From: Bellilinea sp040754815
Lineage (GTDB): Bacteria > Chloroflexota > Anaerolineae > Anaerolineales > Anaerolineaceae
Direction of reading: 5' to 3'
Assembly: GCA_040754815.1 (NCBI GenBank)
Contig: JBFMBX010000001.1
Span: 124,001 to 188,000 of the forward strand
DNA length: 64,000 bases
Both the position numbers and the translations under genes were made by a program. Positions 27,285 to 35,239 of the stretch are shown here, piece by piece. The notes below the pieces were generated by a model. It searched no databases, was not told the origin of the DNA, and was given only the letters and a program-made list of their open reading frames with translations. Position 1 is the first letter of the stretch. Every line of letters starts with the position of its first letter.

Positions 27285-27458
27285 AAAACCCCGCCGTGCC
27301 GTGTGCTGCGTAGTTTTGAACCTGCATTCGCAGGTATGGGATCCTCCACCGAGATCCGCCTTGACCGAAGTCTATCGCGTCACTCCAGTGATATTGGAAC
27401 CCTCTTAATTGGTGTTGGCTCAAAACCGGTCGTGCTGCATCACGAGCACAGCAGGGCT
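27285..27458 (-). ncRNA. ssrS: probable 6S RNA
   Basis: 6S RNA imitates an open promoter and binds sigma70-RNA polymerase. The 294-base gap here has no gene but folds on the minus strand as expected: 5' end CCCTGCTGTGC pairs with 3' end GCACGGCGGGG to give a closing stem of about 15 bp; an inner stem GTTTTGA/TCAAAAC follows; then a large central bubble whose 3' side carries a small hairpin (CCTGC-GAAT-GCAGG, 27321-27334); an apical arm GGGTTCC/GGATCCC ends in a GAC-TTCG-GUC-type tetraloop. About 174 nt, normal for 6S. TATAAG at 27465-27470 would start transcription near 27458, and T8 follows the 3' stem. SRP RNA was considered but its conserved loops are absent. Confidence 0.72.
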
Positions 27459-27479
27459 ACTTTTCTTATACCACAATTT

Positions 27480-27935
27480 TTATCGGATGTGTAGGCGTTT
27501 TAAATCCCATGCAAGGGTGAATTTTCTTAGAATTTCCGTGTGTTGTTTTTCATCAAACCCAATCAGGTGAGAAACACAGCCCTTTAAACAATCGCTGGTG
27601 CCAAAACCCTTTACCGGTATAAAGGCCGACGGCTGTCGAGCAAGATACTGACTGAATTCACATTCCAGTTTTTCACCATTGGATAAATACAGAACTTCCA
27701 GAAGATCACGATACGGCTGAAGATAATCCACATGCCAGTGAGGTTTTTGAGGATATTTGAAATGATGGCCGAGCCGTCCGCGCAAACCGCCTCTGCCCAA
27801 AGCAGAACCGCAATAATAATAGATTGCTGGATTGAAGGTGACGCTACCCAATCGCCCAACAACAGCCTCTACCTTATCGGTGAGTCTGAAAATTAGAATA
27901 TAACTCCCACCCAGCGCCGGCAGAGAAGCAATCAT
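27480..27935 (-). CDS. DUF123 (GIY-YIG-related) protein
   Basis: 151-residue protein of the DUF123 family, related to GIY-YIG nucleases and sometimes fused to endonuclease III. Family features: GSYILIFRL at the N-terminus, YYYCGSALGRGGLRGRLGHHF, PHWHVDYL in the middle and the Cys-rich GTSDCLKGCVSHLI near residue 115. The biochemical role is not established for this family. Its start overlaps the methyltransferase stop by four bases, so it belongs to the same operon, though a link to that pathway is unclear. Confidence 0.82.
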   Translation of the reverse strand: MIASLPALGGSYILIFRLTDKVEAVVGRLGSVTFNPAIYYYCGSALGRGGLRGRLGHHFKYPQKPHWHVDYLQPYRDLLEVLYLSNGEKLECEFSQYLARQPSAFIPVKGFGTSDCLKGCVSHLIGFDEKQHTEILRKFTLAWDLKRLHIR

Positions 27936-28849
27936 TGCGGTTTCTTCACCAGAAAATCCAGTTGATGAGCCAAAAAGAACAGTTCACCCCGCTCAATTTG
28001 AGAACGGCGCATTTGCAGCCAGCGATTGAGTTCCTGCGGGTCAATGTTATGCGAACGGCTCAGAGTTTCTTCAAAGAAGTGCAGAATGAAATGTAAAAAA
28101 TAAGCCTCATCATCTGGATATTTCCCCCTGCGGGGAAATACCACCCAATCCGATGATCCCCCTTCCAGCACCTCGAAACCTGCCTCAATCAGTGCATGAT
28201 ATAAATGCCGGCCGGTGCGGCTGTCACCGGATGGCTGGCCGTTGATTTTTCGTTCATCCATGCTGGAATGATACAGTTCGATGATCTTCTCCTCGAGATC
28301 GGGTTCTATTACCGGTTCAAACACCGTCACGCCATCGAAATTAATGGTGAAATAACCCAAACCATCCGGTGTCAGACAATCGTGAATCAAAGGCAAAAGC
28401 TGATGTAAATTCAATAAGTCCAGAACAGCGCTGGCAATAATCAGGTCAAAAGCACTCCTATTGACCTGTTGTTTCAACAATTCATATACATCACCCCTGA
28501 AAAATGAACAACTCACTGCACCGCCGTTTTTTTCAAGCCGCTGCCCCGAAGAGGTGAGCTCAAACCGCCAGCCGTGTTGGCTTGCCCATTCCGGTATTAT
28601 CTGTCGGGCTGTGCGAATGTTCTCTTCCAGTGCATCAATCCCCGTATAATCGGCCCGATTTATTAAACCCCATTCCAATGCCCGTTGCAGCATGGTACCA
28701 ATGCCCATTCCCAATTCCAAAACTCTGAACGGCTCACGGGCGGATCGCAATTGCAATTCTTTTTTCAAAGTTACCCAAACGAGGTGATTAAGGGCACGGT
28801 CATCCACCGTTTTCTTTGCGGATAAATATCGGCTAAAGGAAAAATCCAT
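27932..28849 (-). CDS. class I SAM-dependent methyltransferase
   Basis: 305 residues. The SAM site is RVLELGMGIGTMLQRALEWG (motif I, around residue 45), with acidic IDALEENI at the end of strand 2 and FDLIIASAVLDLLNLH as motif IV. The substrate cannot be read from sequence. It lies 15 bases after the GT4 gene and overlaps the next gene, so it is part of the PTPS-GT4-methyltransferase unit. I infer it methylates the product of that unit or an intermediate; it could also be an unrelated small-molecule enzyme. Confidence 0.82.
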   Translation of the reverse strand: MDFSFSRYLSAKKTVDDRALNHLVWVTLKKELQLRSAREPFRVLELGMGIGTMLQRALEWGLINRADYTGIDALEENIRTARQIIPEWASQHGWRFELTSSGQRLEKNGGAVSCSFFRGDVYELLKQQVNRSAFDLIIASAVLDLLNLHQLLPLIHDCLTPDGLGYFTINFDGVTVFEPVIEPDLEEKIIELYHSSMDERKINGQPSGDSRTGRHLYHALIEAGFEVLEGGSSDWVVFPRRGKYPDDEAYFLHFILHFFEETLSRSHNIDPQELNRWLQMRRSQIERGELFFLAHQLDFLVKKPQ

Positions 28850-28864
28850 CTCTCAAAACCCAAT

Positions 28865-29944
28865 TCAGGATAAAAATTCATGGATTAAAAAAGAACGCAC
28901 TTTGCTCATACTCTCCACCCAGCCGGGAAATTGAGCATAACGTTTTCTGGCAGCCTGTTTCAAGGCGGGTATTTTTTGGGGTTCTTCGAGCAAATTTTTT
29001 AAAATTACGCTCAACTCATGGGGAGACTCGGGATCAACCAGAAATCCATTCACGCCGGATTGGATTATTTCCCCCGCAGCCCCGTTGCTGCCGGCAACCG
29101 GGATTACCCCAAACCGCATGGCTTCCAGATACACAATGCCAAATCCCTCATATTGGGATGGGACGATCAACACATCGGCTTTTTGCCACACTTTGACCAG
29201 TTGTTCATCCGGCAGCGGCCCGTAAATCGTGATTCGCCCGCTCAATCCGCTCCTCTTAATCAACTTAAGGATTTTTCGTTGATATGAGGGATTCAGATCA
29301 GTGCGCCCAACCATCATCAAGCACCAGTTGAAGGACTGCAAATTCCCCAATGCAGAAACAAGAACATCCAATCCCTTGCGGGGTATCCAGTTGCCGACAA
29401 AGATAAATTGGATCGGTCTTTCATGGCTATACGCATTTTGATTCGCACGGCTCGTACCCCCCGGCAGGGCATCTCCGCCGGGAGTGGCCACTATGGCCGG
29501 CTTTTTTTCGTTGACCAGCATTCGTATCATTCGCAAAGTCGTCTGACTGTTACAGACGAATCCGTCCACCGACCTTAAATACCGACGCTCTACCTGACGA
29601 TACAGCCAGCGTAAAATCGGCGGATGCGCTTCAAGCCAGCGCAGGTGATGAACGATGCTGATCAGCGGGTACTTTACTATCCCCTTTATATGCTCATTGA
29701 TTAAGAATAGCGAAGGATGATTCAGCTCATCCTGCAGCAGAATATCAACATCCAGATTTTGAAATCGTTTTTGCCAGCCAGCAGCAAAGTTATCGCTCAG
29801 ATGATAGGCGTAATTTCGCCACGGCATGGAAATAATTTCCACCTCATCGCCGTGTTTTTGCAGAACTTCTACCAGCTTGCGATCATACAAATACCCGCCG
29901 GACAGGGAATTGAGACTTCCGTAAATAACCAGCCCAACCTTCAC
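28865..29944 (-). CDS. GT4-family glycosyltransferase
   Basis: 359-residue GT-B glycosyltransferase. N-terminal GSLNSLSGGYLYDRKLVEVLQKHGDEVEII is the acceptor-domain start with the glycine loop; the C-terminal donor domain has FVGNWIPRKGLDVLVSAL, GPLPDEQLVKVWQKADVLIVPSQYEGFGIVYLEAM, which contains the E-x7-E motif for the nucleotide sugar. The start is GTG at 29944, abutting the PTPS stop codon (TAAGTG), with GAGGTG upstream as ribosome binding site. Such tight coupling to a pterin-type enzyme suggests a pterin or related acceptor; cyanobacterial pteridine glucosyltransferases are a precedent. The acceptor is inference. Confidence 0.88.
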   Translation of the reverse strand: MKVGLVIYGSLNSLSGGYLYDRKLVEVLQKHGDEVEIISMPWRNYAYHLSDNFAAGWQKRFQNLDVDILLQDELNHPSLFLINEHIKGIVKYPLISIVHHLRWLEAHPPILRWLYRQVERRYLRSVDGFVCNSQTTLRMIRMLVNEKKPAIVATPGGDALPGGTSRANQNAYSHERPIQFIFVGNWIPRKGLDVLVSALGNLQSFNWCLMMVGRTDLNPSYQRKILKLIKRSGLSGRITIYGPLPDEQLVKVWQKADVLIVPSQYEGFGIVYLEAMRFGVIPVAGSNGAAGEIIQSGVNGFLVDPESPHELSVILKNLLEEPQKIPALKQAARKRYAQFPGWVESMSKVRSFLIHEFLS

Positions 29945-30322
29945 TTAGCGCACCACCTCATAACCAGCCCAGGCCATTTCATTTTCCCATAATTTGACGA
30001 CAATCCGCTCCACTGTCCCACCCAGAAATTGTCGAGCAAGTGATTCACACAACACACGGGCAAAGTGTTCCAGAGATGGATTGACTCCCGCAAATTCCGG
30101 TAAATCGTTGAGCAGGCGGTCACGATAATTGCCGATCAAACCATCCAGAGCGTGTTCAATGGCTACGATATCCACCAGATAGTGATGTTGATTCAATACA
30201 CGCCCCCATAATTCCAGTTCAAGGCGGTAAGGGTGGGAATGAGGCTGGTTTTCTGCTCCCCAATCCCCACCGATCAGATAATGTTGAGCAATGAAATTCC
30301 GCATTACCCCAACCCGATACAT
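29945..30322 (-). CDS. PTPS/QueD-family protein lacking catalytic Cys
   Basis: 6-pyruvoyl-tetrahydropterin synthase / 6-carboxytetrahydropterin synthase fold, 125 residues. Zinc ligands are present: His14 in FIAQHYL, and the HSH pair in QPHSHPYRLELELWG (where the family has HGH). The Cys expected four residues before this pair is replaced by Glu (GAENQPHSH). The C-terminal half has NPSLEHFARVLCESL and VVKLWENEMAWAGY, matching the NPTxE and E-x-A-Y substrate motifs. Glu in place of Cys recalls PTPS-III enzymes that make 6-hydroxymethyl-dihydropterin, so a folate bypass or novel pterin is more likely than queuosine synthesis. Directly coupled to the GT4 gene. Confidence 0.82.
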   Translation of the reverse strand: MYRVGVMRNFIAQHYLIGGDWGAENQPHSHPYRLELELWGRVLNQHHYLVDIVAIEHALDGLIGNYRDRLLNDLPEFAGVNPSLEHFARVLCESLARQFLGGTVERIVVKLWENEMAWAGYEVVR

Positions 30323-30377
30323 AAAACACTCCTTTTACAAATTGTGGCGAAGTATCAAAATTATCTGTTGATTACAC

Positions 30378-30383
30378 TATAAT
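30378..30383 (+). promoter_or_regulatory. -10 box of leaderless plsC-like transcript
   Basis: TATAAT ending six bases before the ATG at 30390, with no ribosome binding site between. No convincing -35. Confidence 0.55.
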
Positions 30384-30389
30384 CTTAAC

Positions 30390-31343
30390 ATGGTCTCAGC
30401 GGATTATCATACCAGTGAACAGGCTTTGGTCGAAATCAACATTGATGATATGCTGATTTCTTTTGGCATTCGAAGGTTTGGTTTTGCGCGACCATTTTTT
30501 AAACGCCTGTTTGACTACCCGGCGCGCAAGTTTGCCCGCCACATTCTGGATTTTGACCGGCAAGTCGCCGAAGAAGGGCTGACAAAAGCGTCGCAACGGT
30601 TATTACGAGAATATGCGCGTTCCCTGACCATCACGGGTGAAGAAAATCTCCCCTCCGCCGGCGCTGTGCTGATTGTTTCCAACCATCCCGGCATGACCGA
30701 TACGGTTGCTTTGTTTGCAGCCCTGCCACGTCCCGACCTGCGCGTGCTGGCAGCAGAACGCCCTTTTCTACGGGCATTACCGGCCACCTCCCGCTATTTA
30801 TTATTTGTTCCTGAAGAAGAACATCTCCGCAGCGAGGTGCTTCGCCAGACGGCGGCACATTTGCGCGCTGGCGGGGCGGTTTTAACTTTTCCCGCCGGAA
30901 AAATTGAACCCGACCCGCAAGTTCTGGATGGTGCGCTCGAATCGCTTGCTGAATGGTCGGTCAGCACCGGTGTATTTGTGCGCCTGATTCCCGGCATTAA
31001 AATTGTGCCTGTGCTGGTCAGCGGGGTGATTGCCGACCCTTCACTGCGCCATCCCCTCACTTACCTGCGCCGCAGACAGGCAGACCGTCAGCGGCTGGCT
31101 GCTACCCTGCAAATTTTGATGCACGAGTTCTTCCCCACTCGCTGGCCGGTGGATGTGCGCGTGGATATTCTGCCGCCAATTGACACTTCTCCCCTCGCTT
31201 CCTATCGTAAGCCGGATGAAATCACTCGTTTATTGGTTGCTCAAATCCGAAAATCTTACGTTCAGGCTATTCAACAGTTAAAGCAACATCTCAATTTTAT
31301 TTCCCCACAATCAATTCCTGTTGATAACAAGTTTCACGAATAG
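30390..31343 (+). CDS. PlsC-like glycerolipid acyltransferase
   Basis: 317-residue 1-acyl-glycerol-3-phosphate-acyltransferase-like protein. The acyltransferase block has the H-x4-D motif in SNHPGMTDTVAL (about residue 97) and FPAGKIEPDP at the position of the FPEGTRS motif, which is altered here. No clear membrane helix. It runs opposite to its neighbours, diverging from the PTPS gene and overlapping the end of the dehydrogenase gene by 10 bases. It may act in phospholipid synthesis or acylate another small molecule. Confidence 0.78.
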   Translation: MVSADYHTSEQALVEINIDDMLISFGIRRFGFARPFFKRLFDYPARKFARHILDFDRQVAEEGLTKASQRLLREYARSLTITGEENLPSAGAVLIVSNHPGMTDTVALFAALPRPDLRVLAAERPFLRALPATSRYLLFVPEEEHLRSEVLRQTAAHLRAGGAVLTFPAGKIEPDPQVLDGALESLAEWSVSTGVFVRLIPGIKIVPVLVSGVIADPSLRHPLTYLRRRQADRQRLAATLQILMHEFFPTRWPVDVRVDILPPIDTSPLASYRKPDEITRLLVAQIRKSYVQAIQQLKQHLNFISPQSIPVDNKFHE

Positions 31344-32365
31344 GTAAAAACGGCTTGAAGGATTTCTGACTGCGAGTCAACCAGCCTGTCAAAAAACTGG
31401 TCGGCCTCTGTCAGCGGCACATAGTGGCTGATCCAGTTACCAGGCTTGATATTTTCCAGCTGCTCATACACCACTTGAAAGCGCCTTGATTTATCCCACC
31501 GGCCACTCAACGCCGGAGAAATTGTGCTGACCTGACTGGAAATAATGGATATTCGATTACGATGGAAGAGGCCGCCCAGATCCAGAGGAACGCTCTTTTT
31601 TCCATACCATGAACCAACCACAATGCGGCTGTTGAACCCACACAACTCAATTGCCTGATTGAGCGCCGCAGGTGAACCGCTCAATTCGTAGATCAAATCT
31701 GCCCCTGATTGAGGAAGCCCTGCCGAAATGAAAGCTTCCCGCAGTGAACCGCTTTGCCACAATTCCAACGGGTTCAGAGCAACATCCGCTCCCAGATGGA
31801 ACGCTATTTGACGACGATGAGGGTGTAAATCCAGACAACCTAAAAAACCAAGCGGAAACTGCCCCAGCAGAGCGGTTGTCAGCAAGCCTACCATTCCCAA
31901 CCCAAAAACCGCTACCGATTCTCCAAGAATTGGCCTTCCGTCTTGCAACAAATTTACGGCTGTTTCCATGTTTGGGATAAATACAGCATCTTCATCGCGT
32001 AGTATATCCGGCAAGGGAAGCAGGTCGGAAAGAGGTGAAGTGAAATAACTGCAATGAGGATAAAAAGCAAAAACTCTCACACCCAGCCACTTTCGATCAA
32101 CCTGTTTACCACATTCGATAATCTTTCCAACACAACAGTAGCCGTAACGGAAAGGATAACTGAACTCCCCGCTCAGTGAACTCAATGTTTCATCCAACAG
32201 TAAATTCTCCGGAAACAAACCCCGATAAATCAGGCTTTCCGTACCTGCGCTGATACCACTATAACGAGTTTGAATCAAAACCTCATTGTCTTTGGGCAAC
32301 GGACATTCTTCTTCGATGACTTCCACACTGCGGATATTTTGATGAATGAGCACTTGCCGTTTCAT
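31334..32365 (-). CDS. medium-chain dehydrogenase/reductase family protein
   Basis: 343 residues. GroES-like domain first (TRYSGISAGTESLIYRG near residue 35, then RYGYCCVGKIIECG), followed by a Rossmann domain with AVFGLGMVGLLTTALLGQFP and acidic CLDLHPHRR, which favours NAD(H). The classical catalytic-zinc motif GHE is absent, and the structural-zinc Cys group is not seen, so it may be metal-free. The SGISAGTE subgroup is often annotated after the bacteriochlorophyllide dehydrogenase BchC. Its ATG overlaps the RibD-like gene by four bases, tying it to GTP cyclohydrolase II chemistry; perhaps it oxidises or reduces a side-chain hydroxyl. Confidence 0.8.
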   Translation of the reverse strand: MKRQVLIHQNIRSVEVIEEECPLPKDNEVLIQTRYSGISAGTESLIYRGLFPENLLLDETLSSLSGEFSYPFRYGYCCVGKIIECGKQVDRKWLGVRVFAFYPHCSYFTSPLSDLLPLPDILRDEDAVFIPNMETAVNLLQDGRPILGESVAVFGLGMVGLLTTALLGQFPLGFLGCLDLHPHRRQIAFHLGADVALNPLELWQSGSLREAFISAGLPQSGADLIYELSGSPAALNQAIELCGFNSRIVVGSWYGKKSVPLDLGGLFHRNRISIISSQVSTISPALSGRWDKSRRFQVVYEQLENIKPGNWISHYVPLTEADQFFDRLVDSQSEILQAVFTYS

Positions 32366-33084
32366 TCAACCTTCCCCCACACCAGATCGCCAAAAATCAA
32401 GATATCTTTTCCAAAAAGGCGATATTGAACATTTTCGAGATATGGCAAACCCTCCACGGCTTGTTTTTGAGTAATGACATTTAACCCACCCAGCCAGCGG
32501 GGGACAATCGTTACAATGGCCAGATGGGCTAATCGTTCCGCCAGAAAGGAAGTAATCACTTTTGCTCCCCCTTCTACCATCACCGAACGAATCCCCCGCT
32601 GATACAATTCCTTCAACAATTCTGCCAGATCAAGGCCGCGGTCGCCACGGCGAGAGAGGCCGATCAATTCAACACCTTGTTTTTGTAACACATTTTGGCG
32701 GGAGATGTCCGCCGTTTTGGCACAGGCCACCCAAACTTGCCGATCCCGACGGCGCAGCAATTGACACTCCAGCGGTATGCGCAGACGCGAATCCAGCACG
32801 ACGGGCTGCGGATGATCTCCGCTCACCAATCGCACGGTGAGTTGAGGATCATCCGCCAGCACCGTACCAATGCCAACCAGAATGGCGTCATGACTTGCCC
32901 GCAAACGGTGAGTCATCCGCTGAGATTGAGGCCCGCTCAAGCCGGTAGGCATTCCCCGGCGCACAGTCAGGCTACCATCCAGTGTTTGAGCATAACTGAT
33001 GGTTACCAGCGGAAAACCCTCTTCATTCCAGTGGTGTTTCCGCTGTTCTAACCATTCAATGATCTCAACCTCATTTTCATCCAT
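32362..33084 (-). CDS. RibD C-terminal-type reductase, no deaminase domain
   Basis: Member of the riboflavin-specific reductase family (dihydrofolate-reductase fold), 240 residues from ATG 33084. Core motif TISYAQTLDGSLTVRRGMPTGLSGPQSQRMTHRLRASHDAILVGIGTVLADDPQLTVR, then LDSRLRIP and VMVEGGAKVITSFL. The N-terminal zinc deaminase domain of bacterial RibD is missing, as in archaeal and fungal reductases that act on the 2,5-diamino-6-ribosylamino-pyrimidinone phosphate made by GTP cyclohydrolase. The start overlaps the cyclohydrolase stop (ATGGATGA); in-frame ATG 33093 is an alternative. Confidence 0.85.
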   Translation of the reverse strand: MDENEVEIIEWLEQRKHHWNEEGFPLVTISYAQTLDGSLTVRRGMPTGLSGPQSQRMTHRLRASHDAILVGIGTVLADDPQLTVRLVSGDHPQPVVLDSRLRIPLECQLLRRRDRQVWVACAKTADISRQNVLQKQGVELIGLSRRGDRGLDLAELLKELYQRGIRSVMVEGGAKVITSFLAERLAHLAIVTIVPRWLGGLNVITQKQAVEGLPYLENVQYRLFGKDILIFGDLVWGKVE

Positions 33085-33730
33085 GTTTTCCATTCGAGTT
33101 TGTGCTGATCTGAATATATTGGAGCAGGTCTGCATCCAGCAGGTGGTTCATCCGCTTAATTTTGGTCAGCAAATAAGCCGCATTATCCGGATAAATGGTG
33201 GGGATGAGTGGAATGCGTTCCACCACTTTTATGCCGTGGGCTTCAAGGTCACTTATTTTGACCGGATTATTGGTCAACAAACGGACAGAGCGCACACCCA
33301 GATCTCTTAAGATAGCCGCAGCCATGCTATACTCGCGCTGGTCTTCGGGATGACCGAGGGCGATATTCGCCTCCACGGTATCCAAACCCTGATCCTGCAA
33401 GTTGTACGCGCGCAGTTTTTCCATTAAGCCGATTCCCCGGCCTTCCTGACGCAGGTAAACAATCACGCCACTATCTTCCAAAGCAATATATTCCATGGCA
33501 TGGTGAAGTTGCTCACCACAATCACAACGCCGTGAGCCAAGCACATCGCCGGTAAAACATTCCGAATGAATACGAACCGGCACATTCTCCTTCTCAAAGA
33601 CATCCCCCCGCACCAGGGCTAGATGTTCTTTATCATCGTGATTATTGGTATATAAACACAACTGAAATTCTCCCACCGCTGTTGGAACTCTGGCACAGAC
33701 AATCTGTTTAATCCTCAATGGCTCCTGCAT
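33077..33730 (-). CDS. ribA: GTP cyclohydrolase II
   Basis: Opens GTP to 2,5-diamino-6-ribosylamino-4(3H)-pyrimidinone 5'-phosphate, formate and pyrophosphate. Motifs: VPVRIHSECFTGDVLGSRRCDCGEQLHHAM with the three zinc Cys, VIVYLRQEGRGIGLMEKLRAYNLQDQGLDTVEAN with catalytic Asp/Arg region, and RLLTNNPVKISDLEAHGI. ATG 33730 is preferred because GAGGTG precedes it; 217 residues. The DHBP synthase (RibB) domain often fused to it is absent. It heads a coupled set with the reductase and dehydrogenase rather than a normal rib operon. Confidence 0.93.
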   Translation of the reverse strand: MQEPLRIKQIVCARVPTAVGEFQLCLYTNNHDDKEHLALVRGDVFEKENVPVRIHSECFTGDVLGSRRCDCGEQLHHAMEYIALEDSGVIVYLRQEGRGIGLMEKLRAYNLQDQGLDTVEANIALGHPEDQREYSMAAAILRDLGVRSVRLLTNNPVKISDLEAHGIKVVERIPLIPTIYPDNAAYLLTKIKRMNHLLDADLLQYIQISTNSNGKHG

Positions 33731-33764
33731 ACAACACCTCATCCGCTTGAACATTCAAAAAACT

Positions 33765-34097
33765 CTATCTCCTCCTTTGATAAAACCACAAACTGAGCAA
33801 AAGTGCAACCTCAATTGCTTTGGTTGCATAACCCAAAGTGGAGCGTTCACCCATAAAGACCCATAATAAAATGGTAATCAGAGTGAAGCCCATGTAAGCC
33901 CAGCCAATCAATCTCCTGCGTTGCTGGAAGAATTGAACCGGCAGAAAATATGCCCCGGCCAGAGAAAGATAGCCCAAGCCATTCAGGATAAACACAACAT
34001 CCGGGAATAACAAGGAAATGTGTATTGCTGCGGTCGCAACCGTGAGCAAAATAATCACAATTCCCAAAACACCGATATTTTCTTGATTTTGTTTCAC
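33765..34097 (-). CDS. small four-helix membrane protein
   Basis: 110 residues, no family recognised. Four hydrophobic segments: about 8-28 (IGVLGIVIILLTVATAAIHI), 32-50, 62-80 and 85-104, ending in a basic WFYQRRR tail. The GTG at 34097 is chosen because AAGGAG lies six bases before it; earlier in-frame starts reach back into the flippase gene. Sixteen bases separate it from that gene and 34 from the cyclohydrolase gene, so it is probably in the same operon. Confidence 0.6.
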   Translation of the reverse strand: MKQNQENIGVLGIVIILLTVATAAIHISLLFPDVVFILNGLGYLSLAGAYFLPVQFFQQRRRLIGWAYMGFTLITILLWVFMGERSTLGYATKAIEVALLLSLWFYQRRR

Positions 34098-34113
34098 CGC
34101 CAGCTCCTTATCT

Positions 34114-35136
34114 CTAAAAATTGACTTCTTCATGCGCCGAACGAGCCACATCCCGGAGGGAAAAACCTCCCAGCCCAATCCCAATGAGGCCGATCAGCAC
34201 ATCACGAAGGCGCATCCACAGAGTGAGCGCCAGGCCAGCAGCGGCGGACAATCCAACCGTCTGCACGGCCAATACCTGACTTGCTTCCAACGCACCTAAA
34301 CCAGCCGGCAGAGGAGCAAGGAATGCGATGCGAGAAAGTACAAACGCAAATATAGATTGTGAAACATTCAATTCCAACCCCAGAAACCGGATGACCAGCA
34401 AATATTCCAGAATCATCCCCAGCCACGAAAGGAAGGAAACGAACAAAGCCATAAAAAGAATGTCAGGATGAGAGATTAAAAATTGAGCAATTTTCTTTTC
34501 GGATTCCCCCACCACCTGAGCCGCTTTTTTCAGCCACACTGTGGGAGATCTATCCCATCCGAAGCCGCTAATCAGCCTGTTCAAAGGGAGACGATGATTT
34601 CTCAACGCAATCAAATGCCCCACCGGAATAACCGCCAAAACAAGAACGACTATCCAGGCCGTCTGATTGAAAACACCGTTACCCAATCCTGACCCAAGTG
34701 CAAAACCAGTGCCGGCCACAATCACGAACACATTGACCAGTAATTCCAGAAGTTTATCCGTATAAACACTGGAAACAGCATTGACCACCCGCACAGAATG
34801 ATTTCGGCTTAAAAGGACAACTTGCAATGGTTCGCCACCAAACTGCGGGCCGGGGGTGAAATAACTGACCCCAAAACTGGTTAACCGATAACTGAATAAT
34901 CTTCTAAAAGGAACCCTTTCCCCCATTGCCGAAAGAATCATGCGCCAGCGGTAGGAGACGAGCAGTAAAATGATGATGTTTACCCCAACGAGGGATAATA
35001 TTTGAGCAAGTTTCAACCTTGAAATTACTGCCCAAATTTCATCCAGCGGCGTTTTACTTAAAGACCACCCCAACAAGGGAATGCTCATCAGCCACAGCAC
35101 CCAAAACCACTTCGCAGTGCGATTTTTTGCTCTCAT
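34114..35136 (-). CDS. UPF0104 / lysylphosphatidylglycerol-synthase-type membrane protein
   Basis: 340 residues with about eight membrane helices, matching the flippase-like integral membrane family of MprF's N-terminal half. Typical traits: SYRWRMILSAMGERVPFRRLFSYRLTSFGVSYFTPGPQFGGEPLQVVLL near residue 65-115, and LAPLPAGLGALEASQVL near residue 275. No soluble aminoacyl-transferase domain. In other bacteria such proteins move lipids or lipid-linked molecules. The promoter at 35144-35171 leaves only seven bases before the ATG. Confidence 0.82.
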   Translation of the reverse strand: MRAKNRTAKWFWVLWLMSIPLLGWSLSKTPLDEIWAVISRLKLAQILSLVGVNIIILLLVSYRWRMILSAMGERVPFRRLFSYRLTSFGVSYFTPGPQFGGEPLQVVLLSRNHSVRVVNAVSSVYTDKLLELLVNVFVIVAGTGFALGSGLGNGVFNQTAWIVVLVLAVIPVGHLIALRNHRLPLNRLISGFGWDRSPTVWLKKAAQVVGESEKKIAQFLISHPDILFMALFVSFLSWLGMILEYLLVIRFLGLELNVSQSIFAFVLSRIAFLAPLPAGLGALEASQVLAVQTVGLSAAAGLALTLWMRLRDVLIGLIGIGLGGFSLRDVARSAHEEVNF

Positions 35137-35143
35137 CAGTTTT

Positions 35144-35171
35144 ATTTTATCAATTAGATAAAGTTTGTAAA
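35144..35171 (-). promoter_or_regulatory. promoter of UPF0104 gene, leaderless
   Basis: Minus strand -35 TTTACA (35166-35171), 16-base spacer, -10 TAAAAT (35144-35149), seven bases from the -10 to the ATG at 35136. Confidence 0.65.
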
Positions 35172-35182
35172 GTTATTGTACG

Positions 35183-35223
35183 ATTAAAATAAAGACAGAG
35201 CATCCCCCCGATGCCCTGTCTTT
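35183..35223 (-). terminator. intrinsic terminator of ileS
   Basis: Minus strand 14-bp stem (arms 35191-35204 and 35210-35223, one mismatched pair) followed by ATTTTAAT. It begins 16 bases after the ileS stop codon. Confidence 0.85.
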
Positions 35224-35239
35224 GACTCTCAAAATGAGG

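Noticed and set aside
27285..27458. SRP RNA or tmRNA as identity of the structured gap
   Set aside because: The conserved SRP apical loop and the tmRNA tag frame and tRNA-like ends are absent; closing stem, central bubble and length fit 6S RNA better.
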